From Nitrospirota bacterium (GTDB lineage Bacteria > Nitrospirota > Nitrospiria > Nitrospirales > UBA8639): a stretch of 5,496 nucleotides of DNA. The notes beneath the pieces were generated by a model, which saw only the letters and a list, made by a program, of their open reading frames with translations, did no database searches and was not told where the DNA came from. The stretch covers positions 1 through 5,496 of the forward strand of contig QIDY01000221.1 of the NCBI GenBank assembly GCA_003228495.1, in the 5' to 3' direction. Positions 3,983-5,496 of the stretch are shown here, piece by piece. Both the position numbers and the translations under genes were made by a program. Each line of letters starts with the position of its first letter. The first letter of the stretch is position 1.

Positions 3983-5496
3983 TTGTGCACAATGGGCAAG
4001 TGAATGGCAAGAGCCAGAATGTAATTTTTACGCTCAGAGCACCAAGTTTCATCCTGATACTTGGCACCCTCCTCTTGCTGTGCTGCACCTCGGTACTGCC
4101 AGCTGCGGCGGCCATTGTTCGGGAACCATATCTCCAGTTGGTTACTCCTACCTCGGTGACTGTCGTATGGCGGACAAATGATAGTGGCACACCTCCTCCT
4201 AATGATAGCCAAGTGCAATATGGCACTGTCTCGGGCCAAGGCTGGGGAGCCTGGCCCTTTACGACCTCGGCAACGGCTGTGATTCCCCCCTCCAATGCCA
4301 ATGTGACGGATCATATTGTCACAATTTCAGGCTTGACGCCGGGAACCAAGTATTTCTATGCCGTCGGCTCCGGGGCCAGTGGACAGCAAGGCGGCGGTAC
4401 GGAGGACCATTTCTTCGTCACCGCTCCCGTGGTCGGGACGGCGACCGCCTTCCGAGCGTGGATAGTTGGAGACTCAGGGTTTAACACTCTGGATCAAATA
4501 GCTGTCCGGAATGCCATGCTAACCCAGACGCCTGCCCCAGACCTCTTCTTGCACATGGGGGACATTGCTTATCAAGATGGCACCGATGAGGAATTTACAA
4601 CCAATCATTTTGGCATCTACCAAAACATACTTCGACATACTTCCACCTGGCCCACCATGGGCAATCATGAGGTACGCCAATCTCCTACAGCTGGGGTAGG
4701 CCCTTACTATGAAGCGCATGTCTTGCCGACGGGGTCCTCGGGCACAGAGGCGTACTACTCTTTTGATTATGCCAATGTCCATTTTATTGTGCTCGATTCC
4801 ATGAGCAGTGGCCGGGAAGTCACAGATCCGATGTTGCAATGGCTGGTGACAGATTTAAATTCAACTGGTCAGGAATGGGTCATCGCCTACTTCCACCACC
4901 CGCCGTATACTAAAGGCACACATGATTCCGACAGCTGGGCAGATGGCGGGGGGCGCTCTACGGATATGCGCGAAAAAGCTCTCGGTATTCTGGAGGCTGG
5001 CGGAGTGGACCTTGTCCTGTCTGGGCACTCCCATCTCTATGAGCGATCATTTCTATTGGACCAGGTCTATGGATTTGGCACGAGTCCCAACTTCGTTACA
5101 CCGAATTATTCCACGCTCCTTGGGCTAGGGCGCATTCTCGACCCGGGTGATGGCGATCCCTCCGGTGATGGTGCTTATCAAAAAAATCCTGGTCTGAGTT
5201 CCAACGACGGGGCGGTCTATGTGGTCGCTGGACACGGCGGAAAGTCCGTTGGCTCCACCTATGGAGGAGAGCATCCGGTAATGGTCAGCGTGGATGTAAA
5301 TTTTGGATCGGTGCTGTTAGATGTCAATGGCACCATCCTCACGGTCAGCAATCTGCGTGCAAATGAAACAATTTCCGATACCTTTTCCATTCAAAAGATT
5401 TCGACCGGCAGCAACCTGCTCACGGATGATTTTGCCGATGGCAATTTTGCTGGCTGGCAGATCATCGATGAAGGGACGGACACGGCCCCATCCGCC
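3979..5496 (+). CDS. Secreted purple acid phosphatase-like metallophosphoesterase (3' end outside window)
   Basis: The frame is open for 506 codons to the window edge. Residues 1-45 form a signal peptide: an n-region with Lys-11 and Arg-20, hydrophobic ILILGTLLLLCC, and likely cleavage after the alanines at 42-45. Residues about 47-150 form a fibronectin III-like purple acid phosphatase N-domain (REPYLQLVTPTSVTVVWRT, later GLTPGTKYFYAVG). The catalytic domain carries all the metallophosphoesterase blocks: GDSG (164-167), GDIAY (194-198), GNHE (228-231), HHPPY (306-310) and GHSHLYER (349-356). Predicted dinuclear metal ligands are Asp165, Asp195, Tyr198, Asn229, His306, His350 and His352; the Tyr in GDxxY is the mark of Fe(III)-type purple acid phosphatases. 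Activity would be hydrolysis of phosphate monoesters outside the cytoplasm; substrate is unknown. VVAGHGGK (415-422) belongs to the typical C-terminal part. After about 478, DDFADGNFAGWQIIDEGT looks like the start of an extra lectin-like (ConA/LamG-type) domain, cut by the edge. Confidence 0.9.
   Translation, partial: MIVHNGQVNGKSQNVIFTLRAPSFILILGTLLLLCCTSVLPAAAAIVREPYLQLVTPTSVTVVWRTNDSGTPPPNDSQVQYGTVSGQGWGAWPFTTSATAVIPPSNANVTDHIVTISGLTPGTKYFYAVGSGASGQQGGGTEDHFFVTAPVVGTATAFRAWIVGDSGFNTLDQIAVRNAMLTQTPAPDLFLHMGDIAYQDGTDEEFTTNHFGIYQNILRHTSTWPTMGNHEVRQSPTAGVGPYYEAHVLPTGSSGTEAYYSFDYANVHFIVLDSMSSGREVTDPMLQWLVTDLNSTGQEWVIAYFHHPPYTKGTHDSDSWADGGGRSTDMREKALGILEAGGVDLVLSGHSHLYERSFLLDQVYGFGTSPNFVTPNYSTLLGLGRILDPGDGDPSGDGAYQKNPGLSSNDGAVYVVAGHGGKSVGSTYGGEHPVMVSVDVNFGSVLLDVNGTILTVSNLRANETISDTFSIQKISTGSNLLTDDFADGNFAGWQIIDEGTDTAPSA

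Noticed and set aside
3868..4314. Long minus-strand frames opposite the TPR end and phosphatase start (also 3425-3664 and 4519-4839)
   Set aside because: They lie opposite strongly supported + strand genes and encode no recognisable domains; they are shadows of GC-rich coding sequence.

Overview
The window reads as a stretch of a Gram-negative bacterial chromosome. The evidence is the end of an outer-membrane beta-barrel protein and two exported proteins with N-terminal hydrophobic signals. I cannot assign a species or phylum from sequence alone. No tRNA, rRNA, CRISPR array or intact mobile element was recognised.

Layout, all genes on the + strand. (1) 1-480 is the 3' part of an outer-membrane beta-barrel gene that enters from the left edge. 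(2) 481-881 is an intergenic region with several hairpins, a terminator-like hairpin plus T tract at 655-703, a cluster of three perfect palindromes (756-794) overlapping a TATAAT box, and a possible short leader peptide. (3) 882-1382 encodes a 166-residue specialised NusG paralog of the RfaH/UpxY type. (4) 1383-2893 is about 1.5 kb with no supportable gene, but with hairpins and an ops-like sequence. (5) 2978-3982 encodes an exported or membrane-anchored TPR protein. (6) 3979-5496 encodes a secreted purple acid phosphatase-like metallophosphoesterase that overlaps the TPR stop by ATGA and runs off the right edge.

Base composition splits the window. Sampled 60-base blocks in the barrel gene, the NusG paralog and the long gap are about 35-42% GC. 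Blocks well inside the TPR and phosphatase genes are about 62-63%. The left half therefore looks like an AT-richer accessory segment, and the right half like a different compositional class.

How the parts may work together: RfaH/UpxY paralogs act on a few long operons, often for surface polysaccharides, and barrels of this kind often accompany such clusters. The left part may thus be the edge of a surface-polysaccharide locus. The TPR-phosphatase pair is clearly one translationally coupled unit working outside the cytoplasm, probably in release of phosphate from esters. Whether the NusG paralog also controls that pair through the long untranslated stretch is a speculative but testable idea.
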